64,000 nucleotides of DNA from Diaminobutyricibacter sp. McL0608 (GTDB lineage Bacteria; Actinomycetota; Actinomycetes; Actinomycetales; Microbacteriaceae). A program made the position numbers and the translations under genes. This document shows positions 17,473 to 25,773 of this stretch, piece after piece. Under the pieces are notes generated by a model. That model made no database searches, was not told the DNA's origin, and worked only from the letters and a program-made list of their open reading frames with translations. Each line of letters starts with the position of its first letter. Within the stretch, counting starts at the first letter, position 1. Location of the stretch: assembly GCF_039613825.1 (NCBI RefSeq), contig NZ_CP154826.1, positions 62,001 to 126,000 of the forward strand, written 5' to 3'.

Positions 17473-18638
17473 CGGTGACGATCAATGGAACCGTCTCGGC
17501 GGGGTTCGAGCCAGTGCTCAGGGCATTCACTTCCTCGTTCGAGGGCAAGCCCGATATGGGAGCGGCATTGTCTATCCGGCACCACGGTCGCACGGTAGTC
17601 GAGCTATGGGGCGGGCTCGCCGACAGTCGAACAGGAAGGGAATGGCAGGACGACACTCTGGGTGTGATCTTCTCGTGCACCAAAGGCCTTTCGGCGATTC
17701 TTGCCGCACGGCTCGTGCAAGAAGGACGCCTCGACTACGACGCACGCGTCACCGATTATTGGCCGGAATTCGGCGCAGCGGGGAAGGCGGCGGTGAGAGT
17801 CAAAGACCTCCTCTCGCACCGGTCCGGTGTATCCGCTCCGCGCGCGGATCTGACCCGCAGAGACGTCCTGAGCTGGGGGACGGTCGTGAATCATCTTGCC
17901 GCGCAGGAACCCTTGTGGGAGCCCGGCTCCGGCTGGGGATACCACGCGATCACCCACGGTTGGCTGATCGGAGAGGTGATACGGCGCGTCACCCACATGA
18001 CCGTCGGCGAATACTTCCGACACCTTGTTGCCGATCCCCTGGGCGCAGAGGCGTGGATCGGGCTGCCGGCTCCATTTGTTCCTCGCGTAGCCGGCATGCA
18101 GGTCGGTTCGACCTTGGCCGAATTGATTAGGCAACAGGCGGCTGTTCGGTCGCCCGACGAGGTCGACTGGTCCGATCGGGCGATGACGCTCGGCGGCGCA
18201 TGGCCCCCGTCTCTCGTGGGCGACGGCGTCGGCTTCAATGACCCGCAGATCCAGCAGGCTGAGATTCCTGGAGCCGGCGGAATCGCGAGTGCGCGAGGGC
18301 TGGCAACAATCTGGTCAGCAACTGTCGTAGAGACGGAAGGGGTTCGCCTCCTCGACGATGCCACGCTTCGCGACGCCCTGGCTGTGCAGTCCGACGGTCC
18401 TCCGGTATTTGAGGCACCGGGGCCGTGGCCACGTTGGGGAATGGGATTTCAGTTGGATTCGGAAGCGCGCCGTTACCTCACCCCTTACGGCTTCGGACAC
18501 GACGGAGCCGGCGGACAGGTTGCCTTCGCCGACCCCGACTCAGGGATCGGATTCGCATTTCTCACCAACCAGATGGAGGCCATCGACGACAGGCGTGCGA
18601 CGGACATCGTGGATGCGCTGCGCAAAATCCTTGATTGA
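17469..18638 (+). CDS. Beta-lactamase-fold serine hydrolase (class C/EstB-like esterase)
   Basis: A 389-residue serine hydrolase starting at a GTG that overlaps the glycosidase stop by four bases. The SxxK motif is S69-C-T-K72, the Tyr motif is Y158 (GYHA), and the HDGAGG stretch near the C-terminus takes the place of the KTG/HxG motif. No signal peptide. Such proteins are esterases, peptidases or amidases rather than antibiotic beta-lactamases. Coupling to a glycosidase suggests removal of acyl groups from the imported sugar. An in-frame extension back to 17172 is antisense-free but overlaps the glycosidase and is not used. Confidence 0.85.
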   Translation: MTVTINGTVSAGFEPVLRAFTSSFEGKPDMGAALSIRHHGRTVVELWGGLADSRTGREWQDDTLGVIFSCTKGLSAILAARLVQEGRLDYDARVTDYWPEFGAAGKAAVRVKDLLSHRSGVSAPRADLTRRDVLSWGTVVNHLAAQEPLWEPGSGWGYHAITHGWLIGEVIRRVTHMTVGEYFRHLVADPLGAEAWIGLPAPFVPRVAGMQVGSTLAELIRQQAAVRSPDEVDWSDRAMTLGGAWPPSLVGDGVGFNDPQIQQAEIPGAGGIASARGLATIWSATVVETEGVRLLDDATLRDALAVQSDGPPVFEAPGPWPRWGMGFQLDSEARRYLTPYGFGHDGAGGQVAFADPDSGIGFAFLTNQMEAIDDRRATDIVDALRKILD

Positions 18639-18659
18639 TGTTGCAGTGCCGCCGAAATG

Positions 18660-18751
18660 CTCTGGGCCACAACGCTGTCGTCGACGCGGACGTGGCCGTT
18701 TTCGGCGAGTGAGATTTGGGCGGGGCTGACGCCGAGTGCGGCGGTATAGCG
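18660..18751 (-). pseudogene. XRE-type helix-turn-helix fragment
   Basis: Read on the minus strand after a TGA at 18752-18754, the frame gives RYTAALGVSPAQISLAENG, which fits the HTH of XRE/Cro regulators, then HVRVDDSVVAQS. There is no start, and the rest of the domain is missing. It directly abuts the MBL-fold fragment, so a deletion may have joined two broken genes. Confidence 0.4.
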
Positions 18752-18967
18752 TCACGGGCGGGAATCGCTCGATCAGAGGTGGCCCACAGAACCAGTGGTC
18801 CCTGTGCCCGTGGGTGGCGTAGACGTGCGTCAGGGTCTTACCCGACTGCTCGGCCCACGCAGCTACGGCATGCTGCAGGGTGAACGGAGGTCGACCAGGA
18901 CAGCAGACTCCTCGCCGGCGCGGCCCAGCCCGTCGGATATGAATAAGTCAAAGGTTAGACTGCCCAT
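18745..18967 (-). pseudogene. Frameshifted MBL-fold metallo-hydrolase N-terminal remnant
   Basis: From ATG at 18967 the frame reads GSLTFDLFISDGLGRAGEES and AVLVDLRS, then meets a stop. A one-base shift near 18870 restores FTLQHAVAAWAEQSGKTLTH and VYATHGHRDHWFCGPPL, which holds the zinc-binding HxHxDH motif. The protein breaks off soon after, at about residue 75. It sits downstream of the TetR gene in the same direction, so it may once have been that regulator's operon partner. Confidence 0.6.
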
Positions 18968-19033
18968 GATCTGCTCCTGCTGCCTAACCCGCGTCGAGGT
19001 GTTACACCATGCTGGGGCGGCAGGCGGCAACTT

Positions 19034-19672
19034 TCATCCGGCGGCTGCCTGCGCCGGGTCTGCGAGAGCGATGGCTGCGTCGATGAGCGATTCCGCCAGG
19101 TTCTGCGCATCGTGGAAGGGTCGGGTGTCATTCAGGGAGGTCGCGAGGGCGCGCGCTCCCTCGAACAGGACTGCGAGCTGTCGACCCAGCCTCTCGGCGT
19201 CTGATGCGCCTGCGGCCTCGGCGGTCGCGATAAGGTTCGCGGCGAGCTCGCGCTTGTGGCGCTCGACGATCGAGGAGGCATCCGGCATCATCCCAGCCGC
19301 CTCGACCACGGTGTTGTGGAACGGGCATCCGCGCACCACGTACTCGGAGTGGTCGTCGCCCGACGGAACAGCGAACAGCCTGATGAGGCGTTCGCGCGGG
19401 GGAAGATCCTCTCGAAGGAGGACGGTTTCAATCTCGGCCGGTCCGCCAGGTTCCAATTCGAGGCGTTCGAGGTAGGCGCTCACGAGCGCTTCCTTGCTCG
19501 GGAAGTGTTGGTAGAGCGTGCGGGTCGAGACGTGTGCCACGTCCGTGACTTTGGCGATTCCGGTGGCGTGGATGCCTTCGCGGGCGAAGAGTTCGACGGT
19601 CGCTTTCAAGATTCGCTCGCGCGCGCCCCGTCCCCCCTTGGTCGGGGCAGTCGTCAGCTCGGCTGAATTCAT
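19034..19672 (-). CDS. TetR-family transcriptional regulator
   Basis: A 212-residue regulator. The TetR HTH lies at residues about 16-62 (RERILKATVELFAREGIHAT, then VSTRTLYQHFPSKEAL), followed by the all-helical ligand domain. ATG 19672 is preferred over a TTG two codons upstream. It is divergent from the DUF302/amidase operon, and two inverted operator copies lie in the gap. A broken MBL-fold gene follows downstream. Confidence 0.88.
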   Translation of the reverse strand: MNSAELTTAPTKGGRGARERILKATVELFAREGIHATGIAKVTDVAHVSTRTLYQHFPSKEALVSAYLERLELEPGGPAEIETVLLREDLPPRERLIRLFAVPSGDDHSEYVVRGCPFHNTVVEAAGMMPDASSIVERHKRELAANLIATAEAAGASDAERLGRQLAVLFEGARALATSLNDTRPFHDAQNLAESLIDAAIALADPAQAAAG

Positions 19673-19677
19673 ACCCA

Positions 19678-19699
19678 AAGTATAGCGATCATTTTACTT
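19678..19699. promoter_or_regulatory. TetR operator copy 1
   Basis: AAGTA-(N)-AGCGATC...TACTT forms a partly palindromic site just upstream of the TetR start. A second copy in opposite orientation lies at 19726-19746. The pair suggests autorepression and control of the divergent operon. Confidence 0.55.
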
Positions 19700-19725
19700 C
19701 GCGTCGAGAGAGCGCTACAGTCCTC

Positions 19726-19746
19726 AGTACATCGATCGCTTTACTT
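19726..19746. promoter_or_regulatory. TetR operator copy 2 (inverted)
   Basis: Its reverse complement begins AAGTAAAGCGATCGATGTAC, aligning with copy 1 over most positions. It lies 48 bases before the DUF302 gene and probably overlaps its promoter. Confidence 0.55.
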
Positions 19747-19793
19747 GCGGAGGCCAGACGGCTCCGCTGATTCGAGAGGAGTGGAGCAACCGT

Positions 19794-20336
19794 ATGTCTG
19801 ACAACATCGTCATCTCCGTCGCCCATCAGGTGGTGCGGTGGTCAATCGACACAGGCGCGTCCTTCGAGGACTTCCGCGCTCGGTTCGAGGCCGCCGTCCC
19901 CGTGTTGGACACGGATCGAATGACCCAGCTCCGTGCCGAGAAGGCCGACTGGGACACCGTGCTCGAGGCCGCCGGGGAGAACGCGCCGCATGGCTTCATG
20001 CGGTTCTGGAGCACCGACGTCGGCGGAACCATGCAGCTGGCCGGAGACGCCGGGGACTGCGCTTCGTATCTCATGGGGAACCACACCATCGCGGAGCGGA
20101 TGTATCGCCACGACCCCGCCGTGATGCTCTACGCACCGCTGCGGGTGGCGATCCATACCGATGCCAACGGGGTCACCCGGTTCTCGATCGACCAGCCCAG
20201 CACACGGTTCTCCACCTTCGACAGTCGCGAAATCGCCGCCGTCGGTGAGGAGCTGAACCGGAAGGTCCTTCACCTGCTCACGGTGCTCGGCGTCGGTGTC
20301 CCCGACACTCTGCTCTCGGCACGGGTGAACCCGTGA
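19794..20336 (+). CDS. DUF302-like domain protein
   Basis: A 180-residue protein with no signal peptide. The C-terminal half (GNHTIAERMYRHDPAVMLYAP and RFSIDQPSTRFSTF) resembles the DUF302 domain, a small alpha/beta fold of unknown function common near oxidoreductases. First gene of a four-gene operon with an amidase, an SDR and a CMD-family gene, opposite a TetR regulator. The combination suggests induced handling of a toxic or xenobiotic compound. Function unknown. Confidence 0.7.
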   Translation: MSDNIVISVAHQVVRWSIDTGASFEDFRARFEAAVPVLDTDRMTQLRAEKADWDTVLEAAGENAPHGFMRFWSTDVGGTMQLAGDAGDCASYLMGNHTIAERMYRHDPAVMLYAPLRVAIHTDANGVTRFSIDQPSTRFSTFDSREIAAVGEELNRKVLHLLTVLGVGVPDTLLSARVNP

Positions 20337-21784
20337 CCGGCGTGGAGGAGATTCCGTCGATCAGCGGCGGCGATGACGAGCTCACGGAGCTCGGCGTTGC
20401 GGCAGCGGCCCACGCGATCAGGACCGGCGATATCACCGCGGAGTCGTATGCCGCCGCGCTGCTGCGCCAAGCCCGCAGACAGTCCGATATCCACTCGTTC
20501 GTAACGATCGACGAGGCGGCCGTGCTCGCCGCGGCTGTTGCAGCCGATCAGGCACGTGCCGCCGGATCGACGGCGCCGCTACTCGGTGTCCCGCTGGGCA
20601 TCAAGGATAGCTACCAGACGCGCGAGCTGCCGACGACGATCGGCCTGAAATCATTACAGGACTTCACCCCCGCAGCGGATGCGGAGATCGTCACGGCGGT
20701 CAAGGATGCCGGTGGGATCGTGTTCGGCAAGAACAACCTCGTCGAGATGTCCTACGGGGTCACCGGCCACAACGAGGCTTACGGACAGGTACTCAACCCG
20801 TACCACCGTGAGCATCTCTCCGGCGGATCGTCAAGCGGCTCTGCCGCCTCCGTGGCCGCACGCATCGTGCCGGCGTCCTTCGGTGGCGACACGATCGGTT
20901 CGATCAGAATTCCCGCGGCCCTCAACGGCGTCGTCGGCTTCAAACCAACCACCGGCCGGTGGCCACGCGGCGGAGTCGTCCCGGTATCGCATACGCTCGA
21001 CACCACGGGACTCCTCGCCCGACGCGTCGAGGACGTTGCCCTCCTCGACCACATCATCACCGGCGAGCCGGCTGCGCCGGCGCGCTCGGGCCTGACCGGT
21101 GCGCGCTTCGCCTACGCACCGAAGGACTACCTCCAACTGGTCGACGCCGAGGTCGAGCAGCAGTTCTGGGAGACAGCCCACCTGCTTCGCGGAGTGGGTG
21201 CAGAGGTGGTCGAAATCGACCTGGGCGATGACTTCTCCGACCTCGCCGATCGGGTCGGTTGGAACCTGTTCCTCCGTGACACCCACCGGGCCGTCACCCG
21301 GTTCCTCCAGGACAATGACTACCCGGTCAGCTTCGACGAGGTGTACGACGGCCTCAAACCGCAGCTGCATGCCGTGTGGAGCGCTGTAGTCGTTCCCGGT
21401 GCACCCGGGTACCTCTCTGAAGACCAGCATGCTGCAACGCTCGGCGTCGACCGTCCCAAGTTGCAGCGACGCTTCGGTGACGTCTTCTCGCGTGACGGCT
21501 TCGACGCACTGATCTTCCCCACGACTCCGGCACCCGCGCCGGCGATCGCGGACCAGTGGGAATTCACCGTCGCCGACGAAACAGTGCCGCACCTGTTCCT
21601 CTCCAAGAACACCATCCCCGCCAGCGGTGCCGGCACCCCTGGCATCACCCTCCCAACAGGGCTGACCAGAAGCGGACTGCCCATCGGAATCGAACTGGAC
21701 GCCGCTCACGGCCGCGACACGGAACTCCTCGCTCTCGCTTTGCAGGTCGAGAGTGCTCTCGGCTCGCTTCCCTCACCCGCCTAG
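20333..21784 (+). CDS. Amidase-signature family enzyme
   Basis: A 483-residue amidase. The Ser-cisSer-Lys triad is visible: K91 in LGIKDSYQT, the cis-Ser in GGSSSGSAA (166-170) and S190 in GGDTIGSIRIPAALNG. The usual GG before the nucleophile is IG here, a mild variation. GTG start overlapping the previous stop by four bases shows coupling. No signal peptide, so cytoplasmic. It hydrolyses an amide, or sometimes an ester or urea derivative; the substrate is unknown. Confidence 0.92.
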   Translation: MTGVEEIPSISGGDDELTELGVAAAAHAIRTGDITAESYAAALLRQARRQSDIHSFVTIDEAAVLAAAVAADQARAAGSTAPLLGVPLGIKDSYQTRELPTTIGLKSLQDFTPAADAEIVTAVKDAGGIVFGKNNLVEMSYGVTGHNEAYGQVLNPYHREHLSGGSSSGSAASVAARIVPASFGGDTIGSIRIPAALNGVVGFKPTTGRWPRGGVVPVSHTLDTTGLLARRVEDVALLDHIITGEPAAPARSGLTGARFAYAPKDYLQLVDAEVEQQFWETAHLLRGVGAEVVEIDLGDDFSDLADRVGWNLFLRDTHRAVTRFLQDNDYPVSFDEVYDGLKPQLHAVWSAVVVPGAPGYLSEDQHAATLGVDRPKLQRRFGDVFSRDGFDALIFPTTPAPAPAIADQWEFTVADETVPHLFLSKNTIPASGAGTPGITLPTGLTRSGLPIGIELDAAHGRDTELLALALQVESALGSLPSPA

Positions 21785-21821
21785 CCCGACCACATCACCA
21801 TCAGAACGGACCTCACAGATC

Positions 21822-22520
21822 ATGAACCTCCAGGGAACAACGGCCGTCGTCACCGGAGCGAACCGAGGCTTCGGCCGCCACCTCGCACAGCAACTCCGCG
21901 ACCGCGGTGTGCACGTCTACGCCGGCGCCCGAAACCTTGAAACGATCGACCTCGACGGGGTGACACCGCTCCAACTGGACATCACTGACCCCGCCTCTGT
22001 CGCCGCCGCAGCCGCGACGACCAAGGACGTATCGATACTCGTCAACAACGCCGGCGTCGCCACAGGTGCAACCCTCATTGAGGGCGAACTGAGCCACATC
22101 CGCCACGAATTCGAGACGAACTTCTTCGGCACCCTCGCCGTCACGCGAGCATTCGCCCCACATCTGGCCGAACACGACGAAAGTTACGTGCTGAACGTGC
22201 TCTCCGCGTTCTCCTGGTTCAACGTACCCGCCGTCGGCGGGTACAGCGCATCCAAGGCCGCACAGTGGTCTCTCACCGACGGACTACGCCAGGACCTCGC
22301 CGGCCAGGGCACCCGCGTCGGAGGCCTGCACGTCGGCCTCATGGACACCGACCTCACCGCAAGCATCAAAGCCCCGAAAGAGGACCCCGCGAAGGTTGCA
22401 CGGCTCGCTGTCGACGCCATCGAGGCCGGAGCATTCGAGATCCTCGCGGACGCGCAGAGCACGGGGATTCGCGCCGCACTCTCGGGTGGCGTCGCCGCCC
22501 TCTACCCCAATCTTGCGTAA
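21822..22520 (+). CDS. Short-chain dehydrogenase/reductase
   Basis: A 232-residue classical SDR: TGANRGFG (11-18), NNAG (75-78), catalytic Ser in LSAFSW and Y141/K145 in GYSASKA. ATG 21822 was chosen because residues before it are not conserved; the ribosome site is weak. It lies 37 bases after the amidase and 27 before the CMD gene. Likely NADP-dependent, because R37 in GARN follows the second beta strand. Confidence 0.9.
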   Translation: MNLQGTTAVVTGANRGFGRHLAQQLRDRGVHVYAGARNLETIDLDGVTPLQLDITDPASVAAAAATTKDVSILVNNAGVATGATLIEGELSHIRHEFETNFFGTLAVTRAFAPHLAEHDESYVLNVLSAFSWFNVPAVGGYSASKAAQWSLTDGLRQDLAGQGTRVGGLHVGLMDTDLTASIKAPKEDPAKVARLAVDAIEAGAFEILADAQSTGIRAALSGGVAALYPNLA

Positions 22521-22547
22521 CCAAACCCACCGCACACAAGGAGCACC

Positions 22548-22937
22548 ATGATCACCGAAGATGAAGACCGCCAGTACGCAATCGCCCTTGACGAGGCGGA
22601 GCGAATGCTCGGCTTTCGCCTCGAACGATTCCTCGGCACCGCCGACACCGAACCTGCCAACGCAGCCGACTTCAAGCGACTCGCCACCGTGCAGGCATTC
22701 GGAGCTGCATGGCCGCGCGTCGACCACCTCGACACTCGCACGCGGGCACTGATCTCGATAACGATCGCCGCGACGCTAGGCGTACTCGAGCCGCTGCGCG
22801 GACAGTTGCGCATCGCGCTTAACAAGGGCGTGACGAAAGAGGAGATCGTCGAGGCGTTTATCCAGATCGCCGCATACGCCGGCGCCGCTCGCGCGTTCGA
22901 AAGCTACGGAATCGCCGCTGAGGTATTCGCTGAATAG
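22548..22937 (+). CDS. Carboxymuconolactone decarboxylase (CMD) family protein
   Basis: A 129-residue all-helical protein with the CMD pattern DTRTRALISITIAATLGVLE, then GVTKEEIVEAFIQIAAYAGA. It lacks the CxxC of AhpD-type members, so it is closer to gamma-carboxymuconolactone decarboxylases. AAGGAGCACC lies just before the ATG. It closes the DUF302/amidase/SDR operon. The substrate is unknown; an aromatic or lactone intermediate is plausible. Confidence 0.88.
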   Translation: MITEDEDRQYAIALDEAERMLGFRLERFLGTADTEPANAADFKRLATVQAFGAAWPRVDHLDTRTRALISITIAATLGVLEPLRGQLRIALNKGVTKEEIVEAFIQIAAYAGAARAFESYGIAAEVFAE

Positions 22938-23378
22938 TGCGCCGGGCTCATCCAGGTCGGCGACATTGCCCTGCCCTTCGCGCCCTTCCCCGGGACGCTG
23001 CAGGCGCCGGAGGCCGGCATGGTCTTCTCGTGGATCCACAACAACATCTGGGACACGAACTTCCCGTCCGGCCGGCGTTCGACACGCTGTTCCGGTACCG
23101 GGTGCGCGGATTCGCGTCGGACTCGGCCGAGGGGGGCGGATGGGCGCATCCGCCTGATCGGTGTGACGCGCACGGCGCGCGGCACGGTGCTGGCGCGGCT
23201 GCAGTCGCTCGCGGAGTCGGAGGTCACGGTGGGCGTCATCGCGGGATCGGACGTCGCCGAAGCCTGGCGCGCGAGCGTCATCGGTGTGCGGCGTGCGCCC
23301 ATCGAGGTCGACGGTCGTCGGGTCGAGCTTCAGATGCCGCGGTTCGGGACGACAGCTCTTGAGCTGAGACTGGAGTGA
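22938..23378 (+). pseudogene. C-terminal remnant of a GH38 alpha-mannosidase-like gene
   Basis: No start or N-terminal part exists. One frame reads GDIALPFAPFPGTLQAPEAG and WIHNNIWDTNFP, like the conserved N-[NY]-x-W-x-T-N region of GH38 proteins. After a shift near 23073 another frame gives FDTLFRYRVRGFASDSAE. The first frame returns near 23140 and runs to a stop at 23376-23378 through a beta-sandwich-like tail. The intact GH38 genes of this window contain the same NNYWxTN segment. This is a truncated, twice-shifted copy. Confidence 0.6.
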
Positions 23379-23400
23379 ATACACCCTATGACTAGTTGAT

Positions 23401-23443
23401 CGTCTCCATAGGTAGTTACGGCCCTCGCTACCTACAGGAGACG
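23401..23443. repeat. 43-base inverted repeat (two 7-bp stems)
   Basis: CGTCTCC pairs with GGAGACG (23437-23443), and inside it TAGGTAG (23409-23415) pairs with CTACCTA (23428-23434), leaving a 12-base loop. There is no T tract, so it is an atypical terminator. It lies between the GH38 remnant and the convergent GntR gene. Confidence 0.55.
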
Positions 23444-23479
23444 GCGTCAGATGGACGAGTGGGACCTTGGCTACGGCAG

Positions 23480-24190
23480 TTATTCGGGCCCGGTCTGGCT
23501 CTCGGATGTGTGGTGCGGGGTGGCGTTTGCTATCCGCTCGTAGGCGGTTTTGAGGTGGACGCGCATCATTTCGGCTGCATCGTGGGCGTTCCCTTCGCGG
23601 ATCGCTGCCGCGATCGTTCGGTGTTCCTCCCAAGTGGTGCTCCAGGCTCCGGGATGCTTGTAACCGGAATAGAGGCTCATGCGCGCAAGCGTGTTACGGA
23701 CGCTTTCGCTGATCACGCTGTTGCCCGCGAGGTCGGCGATCTGCGTGTGGAACGCTTTGTCGAGTTGCGCCATCTCTTCGATCTCGCCTGCAGCAAAGAG
23801 CCCGTCAATGCGTTTCTTCTCGCAGAGCTCTTCGAGCGTCGATGCTTTGCTTTCCACTGCGCGTAGCGCCGCGCGGGCCGCTGTCGGGGGTTCGAGAATC
23901 ATCCGGTATTCGTAGAGTTCGGCTATCGTGCGCGAGTCGAGAAGCTGCGATGCTGCGAACCCCCGGTAGGGCTCCTTTGTGACCAGGCCCTCCGACTCAA
24001 GCCGGGCCAGCGCCTGCCTCACCGGCGTGTTCGATACGTGCATCTCACGCGCGAGACTGTCGAGGTTCAGCCGTGACCCGGGCCCGATCGTGCCATTGAT
24101 CAGGCCTTCCCTGATGATGTCGTAGACATCGTCGGCGAGGAGGCTGCGTTCAGGCATGCGGAGGACTGATCTATCCGTGTCGCTCGCCAT
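23480..24190 (-). CDS. GntR-family regulator, FadR/FCD subgroup
   Basis: A 236-residue regulator. The N-terminal winged helix reads MHVSNTPVRQALARLESEGL, and the C-terminal FCD ligand domain includes EYRMILEPPTAARAA and a metal-site histidine pair (DKAFHTQIADL, EEHRTI). FCD regulators often sense sugar acids or organic acids. ATG 24190 was chosen over a longer frame to 24277 because the HTH then sits at the usual distance and GGAAAGGA precedes it. It is divergent from the big importer/enolase operon and is its likely regulator. Confidence 0.9.
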   Translation of the reverse strand: MASDTDRSVLRMPERSLLADDVYDIIREGLINGTIGPGSRLNLDSLAREMHVSNTPVRQALARLESEGLVTKEPYRGFAASQLLDSRTIAELYEYRMILEPPTAARAALRAVESKASTLEELCEKKRIDGLFAAGEIEEMAQLDKAFHTQIADLAGNSVISESVRNTLARMSLYSGYKHPGAWSTTWEEHRTIAAAIREGNAHDAAEMMRVHLKTAYERIANATPHHTSESQTGPE

Positions 24191-24292
24191 TCGGATCCTT
24201 TCCTGAACACGATTTCTCGGACGGCCCCTAATATCGTGCGAAATCGCTCGTTCGGATTGACCGCACCTCATCCGCAAGCGACACTAGCCGAA

Positions 24293-24302
24293 TCGTGTAC
24301 GA
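24293..24302. promoter_or_regulatory. FadR/GntR-type operator
   Basis: TCGTGTACGA is an inverted repeat fitting the FadR-subfamily pattern T-n-G-T-(n)-A-C-n-A. It lies in the shared gap, 74 bases before the SBP start. Confidence 0.45.
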
Positions 24303-24375
24303 AGTGTCCAGCGTGATGCACCATCAATTTTGGACTGGCAAACACACCGCGATTCACCACTCATAGGAGAGCAAA

Positions 24376-25698
24376 GTGAAACCACAGAAGGTCAAGAAAT
24401 GGGCCCGGCTGGCCGCCGTGCCTGTCGCTGTCGCCATCGCCTCCGCGGCGCTGGCGGGCTGCAGTTCCAGCCCGTCCTCGACAGCGCAGGTCGCCCAGAA
24501 CAGCAAAGCGACGACCACCGTCTGGGTCGACGCGACGCGGAAGCCGGCGGTCGAGGCCTACCAGAAGGCTCACCCTGATGCGAAGGTGAAGGTCGAGGTA
24601 CTCGACGCAACGACCTTCCTGAGCAAGATCCAGCTCGCCAACCGTGTGGGTTCCGGGTGGCCCGATGTGATCTTCGACTCGATCCCCAGCGACATCGCGG
24701 CGCTGCAGAGCCCGCTGTTCAAATACTCGCAGAAACTCGATGACCTCGTGCCGAAGGATGTGCAGGACAACTTCGCGACGAAGAACGCGGCCTGCACGAT
24801 CGACGGCCACCTGTACTGCCTGCAGAACGACCTCGCGCAGGACGTGATGTGGTACAACAAGCCGCTCCTCGACAAGTTCGGCTACACCCTTCCGACAACA
24901 TGGGCGGAGTACGCTGACCTGGGCAACAAGATCGCCAAGGAGCACCCGGGCTACCTCATCGGAGGTGCGGGCGAATCGACCCTCTACTACGACTACCTGT
25001 GGGCAAGCGGCTGCCCGCTCCAGACTCTGAAGAGCAGCACCGAGGCCGTCATCAACACCGCGGACGTCAAGTGCACCCGCGTCGCGGGCATGCTCGACCC
25101 GCTCCTGGCGAACGGATCGGTTTCGCGTCTCAGCCCGTTCAGCCCTGAATTCACCGCGATCGCCAAGTCGGGCAAGCTCCTCATGATGCCGGCCGCCTCG
25201 TGGGTGGGCCCGTATGTCTTCAAACCGTCTACCGGCTATGCCTTCCCCAACGGATCGCTGGCGGCCGGCGCCATGCCGACGTGGCCCGGTGAGAAGACGA
25301 ACTACTCGGGAGCACAGGGCGGTGGAATCTGGGTGGTCTCGTCGCACTCGGCGAACACCAAGGGCGCGGTCGCTCTTGCGCAGTGGGTCACCACCGCGAA
25401 CGAGTACCAGAGCACGGCGCCGACCTACCCGGCTTACATCCCGGCCGCCAAGGTGTGGCTTGAGACGACCTCGAAGGATCCCGTCTATGCGGAGGACCCG
25501 TCAGCAGTTCTCGTGGACCAGGCGAGCAAGATCAACCCGGCCGAGTCGGCGACGCGCTACGACGTGGCCAGCCCGGTAACGTCGACCATCGTCGCGTCGG
25601 TCAAGAGCGGCGGCACGATCGCATCGGCACTGCCGGCCCTGCAGACGCAACTCGCAGGACTCGCCGCAAGCGCGGGCTACGCGGTCTCCGCCAAGTAG
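24376..25698 (+). CDS. Sugar ABC transporter substrate-binding lipoprotein (third importer)
   Basis: A 440-residue binding protein with GTG start after TAGGAGAG. The signal peptide has lipobox ALAGC with C29 and a Ser-rich linker. The mature domain contains cysteines at CTIDGHLYC and GCPLQTL-KC that may form disulfides, which is unusual among the four SBPs here. First gene of a seven-gene operon leading to the enolases and GH38. Confidence 0.92.
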   Translation: MKPQKVKKWARLAAVPVAVAIASAALAGCSSSPSSTAQVAQNSKATTTVWVDATRKPAVEAYQKAHPDAKVKVEVLDATTFLSKIQLANRVGSGWPDVIFDSIPSDIAALQSPLFKYSQKLDDLVPKDVQDNFATKNAACTIDGHLYCLQNDLAQDVMWYNKPLLDKFGYTLPTTWAEYADLGNKIAKEHPGYLIGGAGESTLYYDYLWASGCPLQTLKSSTEAVINTADVKCTRVAGMLDPLLANGSVSRLSPFSPEFTAIAKSGKLLMMPAASWVGPYVFKPSTGYAFPNGSLAAGAMPTWPGEKTNYSGAQGGGIWVVSSHSANTKGAVALAQWVTTANEYQSTAPTYPAYIPAAKVWLETTSKDPVYAEDPSAVLVDQASKINPAESATRYDVASPVTSTIVASVKSGGTIASALPALQTQLAGLAASAGYAVSAK

Positions 25699-25708
25699 CT
25701 CGTTCCGC

Positions 25709-25751
25709 CACCCGGGTGCCAGTACAGCTCTCTCTGGCTGTCACCCGGGTG
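25709..25751 (+). terminator. Intercistronic hairpin (attenuator or mRNA stabiliser)
   Basis: Two copies of the self-complementary CACCCGGGTG (25709-25718 and 25742-25751) bracket CCAG...CTGG, giving a strong stem. There is no T tract. Such hairpins after SBP genes commonly let the SBP be made in excess of the permeases. Confidence 0.55.
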
Positions 25752-25773
25752 TTCACCATAAGAAAGGCCCGCA

